From positions 124,001 through 188,000 of the forward strand of contig NZ_SJRW01000002.1 in assembly GCF_004352825.1 (NCBI RefSeq): a stretch of 64,000 bases of DNA, read 5' to 3'. The position numbers and the translations under genes were made by a program. Origin of the DNA: Luteimonas arsenica. Its GTDB lineage: Bacteria; Pseudomonadota; Gammaproteobacteria; Xanthomonadales; Xanthomonadaceae. The notes beneath the pieces are model-generated. The model saw nothing but the letters and a program-made list of their open reading frames with translations. It had not been told where the DNA came from and did no database searches. Positions 24,336 to 31,701 of the stretch are shown here, in pieces; the first letter of the stretch is position 1; each line of letters opens with the position of its first letter.

Positions 24336-25681
24336 GCGCCAGCGCGCCTTTCGCCGACGCGGCCGGCACGCCTGATCCGCTGCTGGATGCGCTGGCGCGG
24401 GTGCAGTCGATCGAGCGTGTGGGCCGCGTCGCCGAGGCCTACGGCACCCTGATCCGCGCCACCGGCCTGAAGGCCTCGATCGGCGAACTGTGCGAACTGC
24501 GCAATCCGCGCGGCGAAGGCGATGCCTCGTTCCGGCTGTCGGCCGAAGTGGTGGGCGTGTCCAAGCAGCTCACCCTGCTCACGCCGCTGGGTGCGCTCGA
24601 CGGCGTGTCCGCCACCACCGAGGTCTACGCCAGCGGCCGCCAGGCGGCGGTGCGCGTGGGCGCCGGCCTGCTCGGCCGCATCCTCGACGCCCACGGCGAG
24701 CCCATCGACGACCTCGGCCCGGTCGGTCCCACGGTCGATGCGCCGATCTACGCCGCCTCGCCCAATCCGCTGGCGCGAAGCCTGATCGAACGCCCGTTCT
24801 CCACCGGCGTGCGCGCCATCGACACCACCATGACCGCCGGCGAGGGCCAGCGCATCGGCATCTTCGCCGTCGCCGGCGGCGGCAAGAGCACGCTGCTGGG
24901 CATGCTCGCGCGCGGTGGCGACGCCGAGGTCAACGTCATCGTCCTGGTCGGCGAGCGCGGCCGCGAGGTCAACGAGTTCATCCACGACAACCTCGGGCCC
25001 GAGGGCCTGGCGAGGTCGGTGATCGTGGTCGCGACCTCCGACCGCCCGGCGCTGGAGCGCAGCCGTGCGGCCTGGGTCGGCACCGCGATCGCCGAGCATT
25101 TCCGCGACCAGGGCAAGCGCGTGCTGCTGCTGGTCGATTCGGTGACCCGCTTCGCGCGCGCGCTGCGCGACGTCGGCCTCGCGGTGGGCGAACCGCCGGC
25201 GCGGCGCGGCTTCCCGCCTTCGGTGTTCAGCGCGCTGCCGCGGCTGTTCGAGCGCGCGGGCAACAACGACAAGGGCTCGATCACCGCCTTCTACACCGTG
25301 CTCGCCGAGGACGAGGACGGCGGCGACCCGATCGTCGAAGAAGTGCGTTCGATCCTCGACGGCCACATCGTGCTTTCGCGCAAGCTCGCCGCCGCCTACC
25401 ACTACCCGGCCATCGACGTGCTGGTCAGCCTCAGCCGCACCATGCCGCGCGTGGTCGACCAGGCCCAGCTGCGCGCCGCCGGACAGCTGCGCAAGCTGCT
25501 GGCCAAGTACCAGGACATCGAGCTGCTGATCCAGCTGGGCGAGTACAAGCGCGGCACCGATCCCGATGCCGACGCCGCGATCGAGAAGATCGGCGCGATC
25601 CGCAAGCTGCTGCAGCAGTCCGCGCACGAGCTGGTGCCGTTCGAGCAGTCGGCCGACGCGATCCGGAAGCTGTTCCCGTGA
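24332..25681 (+). CDS. sctN: T3SS ATPase SctN
   Basis: 449 residues. Hexameric ATPase that detaches chaperones and unfolds substrates. Walker A is AGGGKST at 181-187 (K185), in IGIFAVAGGGKSTLLGMLAR; the Walker B-like strand is GKRVLLLVDSVTRFARALRDVGLAVGEPP, followed by the family signature PPSVFSALPRLFERAG-type block. The end KYQDIELLIQLGEYKRGTDPDADAAI is also conserved. Start TTG 24332 overlaps the sctL stop (TTGA); no ATG gives a complete N-terminus. Confidence 0.96.
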   Translation: MSASAPFADAAGTPDPLLDALARVQSIERVGRVAEAYGTLIRATGLKASIGELCELRNPRGEGDASFRLSAEVVGVSKQLTLLTPLGALDGVSATTEVYASGRQAAVRVGAGLLGRILDAHGEPIDDLGPVGPTVDAPIYAASPNPLARSLIERPFSTGVRAIDTTMTAGEGQRIGIFAVAGGGKSTLLGMLARGGDAEVNVIVLVGERGREVNEFIHDNLGPEGLARSVIVVATSDRPALERSRAAWVGTAIAEHFRDQGKRVLLLVDSVTRFARALRDVGLAVGEPPARRGFPPSVFSALPRLFERAGNNDKGSITAFYTVLAEDEDGGDPIVEEVRSILDGHIVLSRKLAAAYHYPAIDVLVSLSRTMPRVVDQAQLRAAGQLRKLLAKYQDIELLIQLGEYKRGTDPDADAAIEKIGAIRKLLQQSAHELVPFEQSADAIRKLFP

Positions 25682-26160
25682 AGCGCTATCCCCTGCAGAC
25701 CCTGGTCAAGCTGCGCGAACACCGCACCGAGGCCGCGCGCCAGAAAGTGCTGGAAAAGCAGCGCGAGGCCCAGGCCTGCCGCGACGCCTGCCTCAAGGTC
25801 GAGGGTGAGATCATCGCCCTGGACTTCGAGCAGAAGCAGCAGCGCGCGCGCCTGCTCGACGCACCGCCGCCGGGCGTGCCCTGGCCCAGCGCCCTGGCCC
25901 AGCGCGAGGCGCACATCGGGCTGCTGGGCGAGCAGGCCGAGGCCGCGCGCCAGCGCCTGTTCAAGGCGCAGGAGGTCCTGCGCGCCGCCGAGGTCGCGGT
26001 GGCCGAGGCACGCACCGCGTTCTTCCGCGCCAAGGGGCGGCTGGACGCACTCGAGAAGCGTCGCGACGTATGGCGCGGCGAACAGTCCGCGCTCGAAGCG
26101 CGCCAGGAAGAGGGCGCGGCCGAGGATCTGCTGCAGGCCCGCCACCTGGCGGGCACCTGA
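25678..26160 (+). CDS. sctO: T3SS central stalk protein SctO
   Basis: 160 residues, almost wholly a long antiparallel coiled-coil (LVKLREHRTEAARQKVLEKQ near the start, a Pro-rich turn DAPPPGVPWPSALAQ at the hairpin, and a return helix LFKAQEVLRAAEVAVAEART). FliJ/YscO proteins have exactly this hairpin and sit between SctN and SctV. Starts with GTG 25678, overlapping the sctN stop by four bases (GTGA). Confidence 0.9.
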   Translation: MKRYPLQTLVKLREHRTEAARQKVLEKQREAQACRDACLKVEGEIIALDFEQKQQRARLLDAPPPGVPWPSALAQREAHIGLLGEQAEAARQRLFKAQEVLRAAEVAVAEARTAFFRAKGRLDALEKRRDVWRGEQSALEARQEEGAAEDLLQARHLAGT

Positions 26161-26181
26161 GGCAGACAAGGAGACGCAAAG

Positions 26182-26883
26182 ATGTCGATCGAACGCAGCA
26201 GCAGCCAGAGTTCCACCGCCGAAGCCGCGCGCAGCCCGGAGGGCACGCAGGAGGCGCGCGAGCGCCCGCCGGCGAACCGGGAACAGACCGACCGCTTCCG
26301 CGACGCGCTCGACAGCGCGCGCCAGGGCGTGCAGTCGCAGCCGCAGCCGAAGGAACAGGGCGAGGCCAAGGGCGCTATCGAGCATGGCGAAGGCGAGGCC
26401 GCGGAACTGCGCCAGACCGCGACCGACGACGCGGTGCATCGCGCCAGCGACCGCGGTGAGCGCGGCGATGGCGGCGGCCACGGCCACGACGGCGCCGAAG
26501 GCGAGGCGAAGCTGCTCGACCCGGCCCTGCTCTGGCAGGCGCAGCACGCGCTGCGCGGCGACGCACCGGCGGCGATGCCGGCGACGGTGGGCGCCAGCAA
26601 TGCGGTGGTCGAGCTGATCGAGCGCCATGTCCGCCAGCTGGCGGTGGCGGGCGGGGCCACCGATCCGCAGGGCGATGGCCAGGTGCTGCTGCGCATGGCC
26701 GACGCCACCCTGCCCGGCACCGACCTCCTGCTCAGCCGCGAGGGCGATGGCTGGGTGCTGCGCGCCGACGTGCGTTCGCGCGCCAGCTACGACGCCATTC
26801 GCGACGCCGCGCCGGAGCTGTCCCGGCGTTTCGCCGAACGCGAACTCGGGACGCTGCGCGTGGATCCGCATTTCCACGGATGA
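26182..26883 (+). CDS. sctP: T3SS needle-length and switch regulator SctP
   Basis: 233 residues. The first 110 are disordered and rich in Glu, Gln, Ser and Gly (SSSQSSTAEAARSPEGTQEA), as in secreted ruler proteins. The C-terminal domain, about 130-225, is compact (NAVVELIERHVRQLAV, then VLLRMADATLPGTDLLLSREGDGWVLRADVRSR) and resembles the T3S4/HpaP-type switch domain that contacts SctU. Shorter than YscP, similar to HpaP-type members. Ribosome site AAGGAGA upstream. Last core gene of the sctV run. Confidence 0.8.
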   Translation: MSIERSSSQSSTAEAARSPEGTQEARERPPANREQTDRFRDALDSARQGVQSQPQPKEQGEAKGAIEHGEGEAAELRQTATDDAVHRASDRGERGDGGGHGHDGAEGEAKLLDPALLWQAQHALRGDAPAAMPATVGASNAVVELIERHVRQLAVAGGATDPQGDGQVLLRMADATLPGTDLLLSREGDGWVLRADVRSRASYDAIRDAAPELSRRFAERELGTLRVDPHFHG

Positions 26884-26927
26884 ATGCGACGGCGGTCGCG
26901 TCGTGCACGTGCACGGCGGCCGCGACT

Positions 26928-26949
26928 TAGGGTCGGACCTAGCTGGCAA
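26928..26949 (+). promoter_or_regulatory. Shared TAGG box A
   Basis: TAGG (26928-26931), nine bases GTCGGACCT, then AGC TGGCAA. It lies in the gap after sctP, about 68 bases upstream of the transglycosylase/LysM/M23 gene. Nearly identical to box D on the other side of the locus. The inner part TAGGGTCGGACCTA is itself an imperfect palindrome, compatible with a dimeric LuxR/FixJ-type regulator. Confidence 0.6.
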
Positions 26950-26975
26950 CGTGGCGACGGCATGCCTGTAATGGC

Positions 26976-27002
26976 GGCATGCGCGGCGTTTCGCCGCATG
27001 CC
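26976..27002 (+). promoter_or_regulatory. 5' leader hairpin ending just before a ribosome site
   Basis: GGCATGCGCGGCG and CGCCGCATGCC pair as an 11-bp stem with one bulged base and a TTT loop. The 3' arm ends at 27002, four bases before the AGGAG ribosome site (27006-27010) of the gene at 27018. It has no T-tract, so it may shape translation or transcript stability more than terminate sctP. Confidence 0.5.
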
Positions 27003-27017
27003 ACCAGGAGCCTACCC

Positions 27018-28667
27018 ATGGTCGGACCCGTCACCAGCAACGCCGGCGCGCAGAACGTCGCCGGCGACCACACCAGCCCTTCGGGCTTCGACTACAACCG
27101 GATCCAGGGCGTGCAGGGCAATGCCAATGTCACCCCCGCCTTCATCCGCGAAGTCGAGGCCATGGCGCAGCGCCTGGGCACGCAGCCCGAGTACCTGATG
27201 GCGGTGATGAGTTTCGAGACCGGCGGCAGCTTCAGCCCCGGCGTGCGCAACGGCGCCGGCAGCGGCGCCACCGGGTTGATCCAGTTCATGCCCAACACCG
27301 CGCGCGAGCTCGGCACCTCCACCGACGCCCTGGCGCGGATGAGCGCGGTCGACCAGCTCCAGTACGTGGAGCGCTACTTCAACAACCGCTCCGACCCGGG
27401 TGACCTCAACACCCTCGAGGGCGTCTACACCACGGTGCTCTACGGCAGCCCGCGGCCGGATCCGAACTCCACGCTGTTCAGCCAGGGCACCGCGGCCTAC
27501 CGCATGAATGCGCCGCTCGACCTCAACGGCGACGGCCGCATCACCGCCGGCGAGGCGACCTCCTTCGTCCGCCAGCGCATCGACGGCGAGGCGCCGCCGC
27601 CGGTCGACCGGCCCGCGCCAGGCCCGGGCGGCAACGATCCGGACCGGCCGACGCCCTCGCCCTCGCCTTCGGGCACGGTCACGGTGCGCGGCGGCGACAC
27701 GCTCTCCGGGATCGCGGCGCGCAACAACGTGTCGCTCGGCGACCTGCTTGCGGCCAACCCGCAGATCCGCAACCCGAACCTGATCTATCCCGGCCAGACC
27801 GTGCACCTGCCGGGCGGTGGCGGCGGCGAGGTCACCGTGCGCAGCGGCGACACCCTGTCGGGCATCGCGGCGGGCAATGGCGTGTCGCTGGGCGCGCTGC
27901 TCGGTGCCAATCCGCAGATCCGCAACCCCGACCTGATCCATCCGGGACAGACCGTGAAGCTGCCGGGCGGCGCCGGTGCCACCCACGATGTCACGGTGCG
28001 CAGCGGCGACACGCTGTCGGGCATCGCCGCGCGCAACGGCGTCGCGCTCGACGCGCTGATCGCGGCCAACCCGCAGATATCGAACCCGAATCTGATCCAT
28101 CCGGGCCAGACCGTCCACGTGCCCGGTGGCGGTGGTGGCGGCCAGGCGCCGTCACCCGCACCGGCGCCGGGTCCTGCCCCCGCACCGCCGCCGTCGGGCG
28201 AGGTGCCCACGTATGCGCCGTACACCGTCTACAGCACCGGCCACCAGCCCGCGATCTCGGTCTCGCATCCCGACCAGATGCAGCCGCACCACGACTACCA
28301 GACCAAGGTCCGCGACGGCCAGACGCTGGAGGTGCGCGACATCGTCCTGCACCGCAACGGACAGTCGCAAACCAGCCAGGCGATCCCCGCGCCGATCTCG
28401 GGCACCGTGATCCAGGCCGGTCCGAACGGCAACGCCGGCAACTCGGTGATCCTGCGCGGCGACCAGGGCCAGCTGGTCTACATCTTCCACATGTCGAGCA
28501 TCGATGTGCGCCAGGGCCAGCGGGTGGAGTACGGCCAGGACCTGGGCAACCAGGGCTCCACCGGCAACTCCACCGGCCCGCACGTGCACATCGAAGCTTC
28601 GGGTGCCACCATCGATCGATGGGTACACGACCTGCTCGACGGCCGCTTCGACGGCGTCCGCCGCTAG
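27018..28667 (+). CDS. Fusion of lytic transglycosylase, three LysM repeats and M23-like peptidase
   Basis: 549 residues. Residues about 25-150 are a soluble lytic transglycosylase-like domain: catalytic Glu67 in MAVMSFETGGSF, then GATGLIQFMPNTA at 83-95. An EF-hand-like DLNGDGRI is at 158-165. Three LysM repeats follow at about 221-265, 272-315 and 325-370 (each GDTLSGIA...NPQI.NP.LI.PGQTV), joined by Gly/Pro linkers. The end (about 430-549) is LytM/M23-like with H491 in FHMSSIDV and H522/H524 in TGPHVHIEASG; the first zinc motif HxxxD is not clear, so peptidase activity is uncertain. There is no Sec signal peptide, and the N-terminus is Ser/Asn/Thr-rich. ATG 27018 has AGGAG seven bases upstream. 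Presumed role: opening peptidoglycan for the injectisome, or acting as a secreted wall-degrading substrate. Confidence 0.88.
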   Translation: MVGPVTSNAGAQNVAGDHTSPSGFDYNRIQGVQGNANVTPAFIREVEAMAQRLGTQPEYLMAVMSFETGGSFSPGVRNGAGSGATGLIQFMPNTARELGTSTDALARMSAVDQLQYVERYFNNRSDPGDLNTLEGVYTTVLYGSPRPDPNSTLFSQGTAAYRMNAPLDLNGDGRITAGEATSFVRQRIDGEAPPPVDRPAPGPGGNDPDRPTPSPSPSGTVTVRGGDTLSGIAARNNVSLGDLLAANPQIRNPNLIYPGQTVHLPGGGGGEVTVRSGDTLSGIAAGNGVSLGALLGANPQIRNPDLIHPGQTVKLPGGAGATHDVTVRSGDTLSGIAARNGVALDALIAANPQISNPNLIHPGQTVHVPGGGGGGQAPSPAPAPGPAPAPPPSGEVPTYAPYTVYSTGHQPAISVSHPDQMQPHHDYQTKVRDGQTLEVRDIVLHRNGQSQTSQAIPAPISGTVIQAGPNGNAGNSVILRGDQGQLVYIFHMSSIDVRQGQRVEYGQDLGNQGSTGNSTGPHVHIEASGATIDRWVHDLLDGRFDGVRR

Positions 28668-29254
28668 TGCGGCCGGCGCGGGCCGGGCTGGCGGCGCTGC
28701 TGGCCGCCGGCTTCGTGCTTGCCGGCTGCGATCGCGGCCCGCAGCTTGCGGAGCCGGCACCGCAGCCTGCCCCGGCACCGGCGCACACCGCCGCCGCAAT
28801 CGCCGCGGATGCCGCCGCCGCCGCGCCGGGCCGCCGCTACGTGGCCGGCCAGATCGACCCGGGCGAGGCCTTGCCCGACGACATCGCCCGCGGCCTGGCC
28901 ACCGATGCCCGCGTGCTCGACTGCGCCGATGGCGTGGTCGACGGCCAGTCGGCCTTCGAGTCCGGCTGGGTCGTGGCGCATCCGCTGGACCTTGATGGCG
29001 ACGGCCGCGACGACTGGCTGGTCGAAGGCCGTCATCGCTGCCTTGCCGGCAACGACGGCGCGGACTGGTGGGTCTATGCCGGCGAAGATGGCGGCCATCG
29101 CCTGCTCACGGCCGCGGCGCGCGCGCGCGCACTGGAACTGCTGCCGGTAGGCGACGGTTTCAGCGATCTGCGCCTGCAGCGCGACGCCGCCGGCGACATG
29201 CTGCTGCGCTACGAAGGCACGGCCTACGTGCCCGCGCCTGCCGCCGGTGACTGA
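28667..29254 (+). CDS. Lipoprotein of unknown function downstream of the transglycosylase fusion
   Basis: 195 residues from GTG 28667, which overlaps the preceding TAG stop by one base, so translation is coupled. Signal VRPARAGLAALLAAGFVLAGC has a lipobox LAGC (Cys21). A Pro/Ala linker (25-55) is followed by a small domain with an EF-hand-like LDLDGDGRDDWLVEG and aromatic strands (DGADWWVYAGEDGGHRLL). No family recognised. Its coupling with a wall-cutting enzyme suggests an outer-membrane partner of the same process. The 3' end overlaps the convergent acetyltransferase gene by 31 bases. Confidence 0.65.
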   Translation: MRPARAGLAALLAAGFVLAGCDRGPQLAEPAPQPAPAPAHTAAAIAADAAAAAPGRRYVAGQIDPGEALPDDIARGLATDARVLDCADGVVDGQSAFESGWVVAHPLDLDGDGRDDWLVEGRHRCLAGNDGADWWVYAGEDGGHRLLTAAARARALELLPVGDGFSDLRLQRDAAGDMLLRYEGTAYVPAPAAGD

Positions 29255-29796
29255 GCGCCGCGGCGACGCACCCCGCGCCAGTCCTCGCGGCGCAGCCGCA
29301 TGCGCAGCGCTGGCTTCCCGAACTGTTCGGTGCGACCGTCCGGGCTGAAGCCCAGGCGCGCCAGCAGCGGCGGCACCGAGCGGTTCTCCGGATCGCACAG
29401 CCCCACCAGCGCCGGCAGCCTGAGCGTGTCGAAGGCATGCGCGCACAGCGCCGCGCCGCCCTCCAGCGCATAGCCGCGGCCCCAGGCGCGCGGCAGCAGG
29501 CGGGTGCCGATCTCGACCTCGCTGCCGGGCAGTTCCGCCACCAGCGAGAAAAAGCCCAGGAAGCCGTCGGCGTCGTCCGCGCGCCAGAAGCCCAGACCGG
29601 GCTTTTCGCGCTGGATGTGCTGCGCGGCCTCGATCAGGGCGCAGGCGGACGCGATGTCATCGACGCGAGCGTCGAGCAGCGCATGCGAGACCCGTGCGTC
29701 GCGGCCCAGGCGCTGGAGATCGAAGACGTCGGCGTGGCGCAGTCCGCGCAGGACCAGCCGGCGGGTGCGCAGGAATTCGTCGTCGACGGTGACCAT
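29224..29796 (-). CDS. GNAT family N-acetyltransferase
   Basis: 190 residues from ATG 29796. RimJ/RimL-type GNAT: RTRRLVLRGLRHADVFDL at the N-terminus, the strand GFLGFFSLVAEL, the acetyl-CoA loop ARAWGRGYALEGGAAL-like segment (LLPRAWGRGYALEG) and NRSVPPLLARLGFSPDG near the end. Substrate unknown; such proteins acetylate N-termini of ribosomal proteins or small amines. The only minus-strand gene in this part of the locus and likely a passenger. Overlaps the 3' end of the lipoprotein gene. Confidence 0.85.
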   Translation of the reverse strand: MVTVDDEFLRTRRLVLRGLRHADVFDLQRLGRDARVSHALLDARVDDIASACALIEAAQHIQREKPGLGFWRADDADGFLGFFSLVAELPGSEVEIGTRLLPRAWGRGYALEGGAALCAHAFDTLRLPALVGLCDPENRSVPPLLARLGFSPDGRTEQFGKPALRMRLRREDWRGVRRRGAQSPAAGAGT

Positions 29797-29849
29797 GCCC
29801 GGAGTATGCCTCCCGGCAAGCGCCCGCGCGCCGGGCCCGGGGCGGCCCC

Positions 29850-29874
29850 TAGGTCGGGTACGCACTAGCTTGCC
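29850..29874 (+). promoter_or_regulatory. Shared TAGG box B
   Basis: TAGG (29850-29853), 13 bases, then AGC TTGCC (29867-29874). The downstream half is identical to box C (AGCTTGCC). It lies 81 bases upstream of the glycine-zipper gene at 29956. The longer spacer makes it the least certain of the four boxes. Confidence 0.45.
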
Positions 29875-29955
29875 GCGGTTGCGGGGGCGCGGAAACTGCG
29901 AACTGCGCCCGGAGTCCACCGGGCCCAACCAACCCACTACTGAGAGGACACGGAC

Positions 29956-30165
29956 ATGGGTAGTCAGATCGGTTCGATCGTCGGCGGTCTCGTCGGCTCC
30001 TTCTTCGGCGGCCCCGCCGGCGCGGCCATCGGCCAGCAGATCGGCTCCTGGCTCGGCGGCGTCATCGGCGGCGAGAGCTCGGGTGATTCCGGCGGCTTCG
30101 ACTTCGGCTCGCTGTTCGGCAACGCCTACTCCGGCGGCTTCGACCTCGGCTTCGGGGACGCCTGA
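29956..30165 (+). CDS. Small glycine-zipper protein in T3SS locus
   Basis: 69 residues. Residues 5-40 are a glycine zipper (GSIVGGLVGSFFGGPAGAAIGQ, then GSWLGGVIGG), two hairpin-forming hydrophobic stretches that can insert in membranes; the tail is Gly/Asp/Phe-rich (GGFDFGSLFGNAYSGGFDLG). No signal peptide, so export by Sec is unlikely. Ribosome site GAGAGGA before ATG. Together with the upstream box this fits a small type III secreted pore-forming or harpin-like protein, but that is inference; a membrane scaffold role is equally open. Followed after three bases by the next small gene. Confidence 0.65.
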   Translation: MGSQIGSIVGGLVGSFFGGPAGAAIGQQIGSWLGGVIGGESSGDSGGFDFGSLFGNAYSGGFDLGFGDA

Positions 30166-30168
30166 CGC

Positions 30169-30471
30169 ATGTCCATGGACGGCGCCCCGCCCAGAAGCCG
30201 CGAGGAGCTGGTCGAGCGCCTCGCCGACCTGCGCCTGCAGGGCATCCTCGACACGCATGAAGAGGAACGCCTGCTCGAGCAGTTCGACGCCATGCTCCGC
30301 GATGTCAACGATGAGAAGGCGCGGCTGGAGCCGGAGTACAACCGCCGGCTTCGCGACGACGGTCTGGAGTCCGCCAACGAATGGCTGCGCGAGGCCGCGA
30401 CCGAACTCGGACGCCGCCACGGCGAGGCCACCCGGGCGATCACCGACCAGTTGCGGGTGGTGACCGGCTGA
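30169..30471 (+). CDS. Small charged helical protein, possible chaperone
   Basis: 100 residues (MSMDGAPPRSREELVERLADLR). Very rich in Glu, Arg and Leu and entirely helical, with a strong coiled-coil (EEERLLEQFDAMLRDVNDEKARLEPEYNRRL). Starts three bases after the glycine-zipper gene and is surely co-transcribed. Small acidic helical proteins next to a hydrophobic secreted protein are often its chaperone or partner; no family match is evident. A second ATG at 30175 could be the start. Confidence 0.55.
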   Translation: MSMDGAPPRSREELVERLADLRLQGILDTHEEERLLEQFDAMLRDVNDEKARLEPEYNRRLRDDGLESANEWLREAATELGRRHGEATRAITDQLRVVTG

Positions 30472-30494
30472 GGCCGGGCCGGATGGCCCTTCGC

Positions 30495-30516
30495 TAGGGG
30501 TTTCCCCCAGCTTGCC
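30495..30516 (+). promoter_or_regulatory. Shared TAGG box C
   Basis: TAGG (30495-30498), ten bases, then AGC TTGCC (30509-30516). CTAGGGG-TTT-CCCCCAG inside it is an almost perfect inverted repeat (6 of 7 bp). It lies 73 bases upstream of ATG 30590. Confidence 0.55.
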
Positions 30517-30589
30517 GGCCGTGTTCACGCTGGACAGACTCGATCACAGGCAATCCTTGGCCCCACGGCCACCCGCATCGGAGCAGCAG

Positions 30590-31192
30590 ATGTCCCGAAC
30601 CAAGACCCCCGCGGAGATGCAAGCCTGGGCCGGCGCCAACGCCGGGACCGGCGGCGCGCCCGTGCAGGGTCCGGCGGAGGGTGCGCAGGGCGGCTTCGAT
30701 CCCGCAGCGGCGATGAGCCAGCTGCTGGGCGAGTTCGATGCCCTGCTGGCCGGCAATCCCGCGGTGGACCGCGAGACCCGCGACCAGCTCCACGCCGAGT
30801 TCGCGCGCGCCCTCGAGGATGCGGCCGCCACCGCGGCCACCGCCACCGCGGCGCTGCCTGATCGTGCGTCCTGGTCGGAAACGGTCCAGGCCCTGCACGA
30901 GAACGGCGCCATCGGCGACGACGAGGCCAACAACCTCATCCGCACCTTCGATGCGTCCCTGCAGCCGCTGGAGCGGCGGGAATCGCGGGTTGCGCTGGAA
31001 TTCGCACGCCGCCTGGCCTCCGAAGGCGAGGAGCAGGCCCTGGCCTGGTTCCGCAGCCAGGCGGTGAGCGCGTCGGCGGGCGGTGCCAGCGCCATCCCGG
31101 GCCGCTCGCAGCTCGATGACAGCGTCCGCGTGCTGCGCAGCGAAGTGACCGGCTCGAAGTCGCGTCGCCTGAGGGGGCCGCCGGGACGCTGA
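30590..31192 (+). CDS. Unrecognised helical protein of T3SS locus
   Basis: 200 residues starting MSRTKTPAEMQAWAGANAG, with GGAG six bases upstream of ATG 30590. The first 40 residues are Gly/Ala/Thr-rich and flexible; residues 45-165 are helical (MSQLLGEFDALLAGNPAVD, SWSETVQALHENGAIGDDEANNLIRTFD, RVALEFARRLASEGEEQALAWFRSQ); the tail is Ser/Arg-rich. No signal peptide or membrane segment. The flexible N-terminus and the box upstream suggest a secreted substrate or an effector-like protein, but no enzyme motif is visible. Confidence 0.6.
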   Translation: MSRTKTPAEMQAWAGANAGTGGAPVQGPAEGAQGGFDPAAAMSQLLGEFDALLAGNPAVDRETRDQLHAEFARALEDAAATAATATAALPDRASWSETVQALHENGAIGDDEANNLIRTFDASLQPLERRESRVALEFARRLASEGEEQALAWFRSQAVSASAGGASAIPGRSQLDDSVRVLRSEVTGSKSRRLRGPPGR

Positions 31193-31269
31193 CGCGCCGA
31201 AGCCGCACCCGCGGCCGCCGGCATGCGCAGTCCCGCAAGACCCCCTTCAGCATTCAAAGGAATACGACC

Positions 31270-31629
31270 ATGAGCGAGATCAACAGCTACACCTTCTCTT
31301 TCGTCCAGAACGTCCAGTCGCAGCGCCAGAACGAAGCGCAGGCGGCCAAGGGCAATGGCAGCTACCTGATGGCCCTGGCCCTGATGCTGGGCGAGATCGC
31401 CGACAAGATGCTCGACCGCGTCATGGACCTGGCCGGCGACCTGGACAACCTCCAGGACAAGAAGGCCGAGATGAAGAACGACAAGAAGGATCCGGGCGGC
31501 ATGGGTGAGAACAAGCTCACCGCCGAGCTGCAGGCCCAGACCCAGATCATGAACATGTTCATGCAGGCGATGACCACCGTGATCAAGAGCGTGGGCGAAG
31601 CCAACAAGGACGTGGCCCGCAAGCAGTAA
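31270..31629 (+). CDS. Short EspA/SseB-like filament or translocator candidate
   Basis: 119 residues. A hydrophobic helix (SYLMALALMLGEIADKMLDR), a polar coiled segment (DLDNLQDKKAEMKNDKKD) and a final amphipathic helix (IMNMFMQAMTTVIKSVGEAN) ending DVARKQ. The order resembles SseB and EspA, whose N-terminal helix has a similar YGVLLILLMVIQAI character and whose C-terminus ends in a coiled helix with IAQK; here the middle domain is much shorter (119 against about 190 residues). No signal peptide. Good ribosome site AAAGGAA. A terminator follows directly. Assignment as an extracellular filament or tip subunit is inference. Confidence 0.55.
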   Translation: MSEINSYTFSFVQNVQSQRQNEAQAAKGNGSYLMALALMLGEIADKMLDRVMDLAGDLDNLQDKKAEMKNDKKDPGGMGENKLTAELQAQTQIMNMFMQAMTTVIKSVGEANKDVARKQ

Positions 31630-31650
31630 TCCCGCGGGTAGAGCGTTACC

Positions 31651-31686
31651 GAACGGTCCCGGAGCAATCCGGGACCGTTCCTGTTT
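31651..31686 (+). terminator. Rho-independent terminator after the 31270 gene
   Basis: A perfect 13-bp stem (GAACGGTCCCGGA and its complement) with a GCAA tetraloop spans 31651-31680 and is followed by CTGTTT. It closes the transcript carrying the small genes 30590-31629, 15 bases before the lipoprotein ribosome site. Confidence 0.88.
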
Positions 31687-31701
31687 CCGGAGGAGGAGTC
31701 C

